16,318 bases of DNA from assembly GCA_047630175.1 (NCBI GenBank), contig JBLHVI010000068.1, positions 1 to 16,318 on the forward strand. The letters run 5' to 3'. Numbering within the stretch: position 1 is the stretch's first letter; the number at the start of each line of letters is the position of its first letter. The position numbers were made by a program, and so were the translations under genes. Origin of the DNA: UBA4582 sp047630175 (GTDB lineage Bacteria; Pseudomonadota; Gammaproteobacteria; Pseudomonadales; Azotimanducaceae). This document shows, piece after piece, positions 15,903 to 16,318 of the stretch. The notes below the pieces were generated by a model. That model saw nothing but the letters and a program-made list of their open reading frames with translations, was not told where the DNA came from and ran no database searches.

Positions 15903-15914
15903 GGTTTTAGCGTT

Positions 15915-15991
<77 letters not shown>

Positions 15992-16164
15992 GAAACGCTG
16001 CTGATTTGAGTGTGACGGCCTAGGTCGTAACGTGGTCAAATGGGTGACGGGTCTGGTGAGAGCTGCTGTGCAAGCGCAAGCGCGTACAAGAGCGACAACG
16101 AAAAAGCCTGATGGTAGAATCAGTCTCATCCAGAGAGACCTACCAGTGTTAAAAGAGTTTGTCT
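15992..16164 (+). other. tRNA-Ile / tRNA-Ala spacer
   Basis: This 173-nt non-coding spacer joins the two tRNAs, presumably within one precursor transcript. I see no promoter, boxA, coding potential or strong hairpin in it. The spacer is longer than the short linker I recall in Pseudomonas rRNA operons. Confidence 0.5.
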
Positions 16165-16240
16165 GGGGCCATAGCTCAGCTGGGAGAGCGCCTGCCTTGC
16201 ACGCAGGAGGTCGACGGTTCGATCCCGTCTGGCTCCACCA
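16165..16240 (+). tRNA. tRNA-Ala (UGC)
   Basis: This 76-nt cloverleaf has acceptor GGGGCCA/TGGCTCC (one G-T pair), D arm GCTC-AGCTGGGA-GAGC, anticodon stem CCTGC/GCAGG with anticodon TGC at 16198-16200, T arm, discriminator A and encoded CCA. All stems pair, so it looks functional. Confidence 0.97.
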
Positions 16241-16241
16241 A

Positions 16242-16307
16242 GTTCATTAGTTTTTTTGCGTAGCAAAAAAAATAATGAACGACGACAGGGGTTTCGCAAC
16301 GCGAAAC
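16242..16307 (+). other. Two hairpins after tRNA-Ala
   Basis: An 18-bp stem with one G-A mismatch and a 3-nt loop pairs 16242-16259 with 16263-16280; it includes T7 facing A8. A second perfect 7-bp stem, GTTTCGC/GCGAAAC (16291-16297, 16301-16307), has loop AAC. The first has its T-run inside the stem and not after it, so it is not a standard terminator. Either a processing signal before 23S rRNA, just beyond the window, or the end of a tRNA-only transcript is possible. Confidence 0.5.
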
Positions 16308-16318
16308 ACCGACAGTCA

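Noticed and set aside
16032..16250. Plus-strand reading frame running across tRNA-Ala
   Set aside because: It overlaps a perfect tRNA gene and lacks a ribosome site or any domain.

Overview
The window reads as chromosomal DNA from a free-living gammaproteobacterium. The proteins resemble those of the Pseudomonas/Cellvibrio/marine-gamma side of the class, but I cannot assign a genus from sequence alone. Evidence for this placement is the dksA-gluQ pair, the sfsA neighbour, an erpA / M23 peptidase / tyrS / tRNA-Ile-tRNA-Ala order like the one I recall beside an rRNA operon in Pseudomonas aeruginosa, and gamma-type tRNA sequences. There are no insertion sequences, phage genes, CRISPR arrays or integrases. 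Nearly everything is core metabolism or information processing.

Layout. (1) 43-2081, minus strand: dksA then gluQ. This DksA carries a Lys/Ala-rich N-terminal extension of about 247 residues before a normal DksA core. (2) 2295-6624, plus strand: a class I/II PLP aminotransferase, sfsA and DNA polymerase II (polB), joined by two 4-nt start/stop overlaps, so very likely one transcript. (3) 6758-10937, minus strand: a ClC chloride-transport protein with CBS domains, hemL, and a PfkB/adenosine-kinase-like sugar kinase. This block converges on polB across a short structured spacer. (4) 11108-12825, plus strand: a membrane coiled-coil protein, a bactofilin and the Fe-S carrier erpA. (5) 12849-14180, minus strand: a LysM-like/M23 peptidoglycan endopeptidase. 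(6) 14448-15746, plus strand: tyrS. (7) 15747-16318: a strong GC-discriminator promoter, then tRNA-Ile(GAU), tRNA-Ala(UGC) and two hairpins.

How the parts connect. DksA acts with ppGpp on stable-RNA promoters, and the window ends with exactly that kind of promoter. The Ile-Ala tRNA pair is the usual spacer content of an rRNA operon, yet no 16S gene lies between promoter and tRNA-Ile. Only about 140 nt separate them, and tRNA-Ile has a U-U mismatch in its acceptor stem. Either this rrn copy is deleted and decaying, or the assembly has collapsed. The bactofilin, its coupled membrane coiled-coil partner and the nearby M23 peptidase look like a cell-wall or cell-shape module.

Most worth following: the histone-H1-like tail fused to DksA, the missing 16S, and the bactofilin/M23 neighbourhood. 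I did not find a clearly new multi-gene defence or mobile system.
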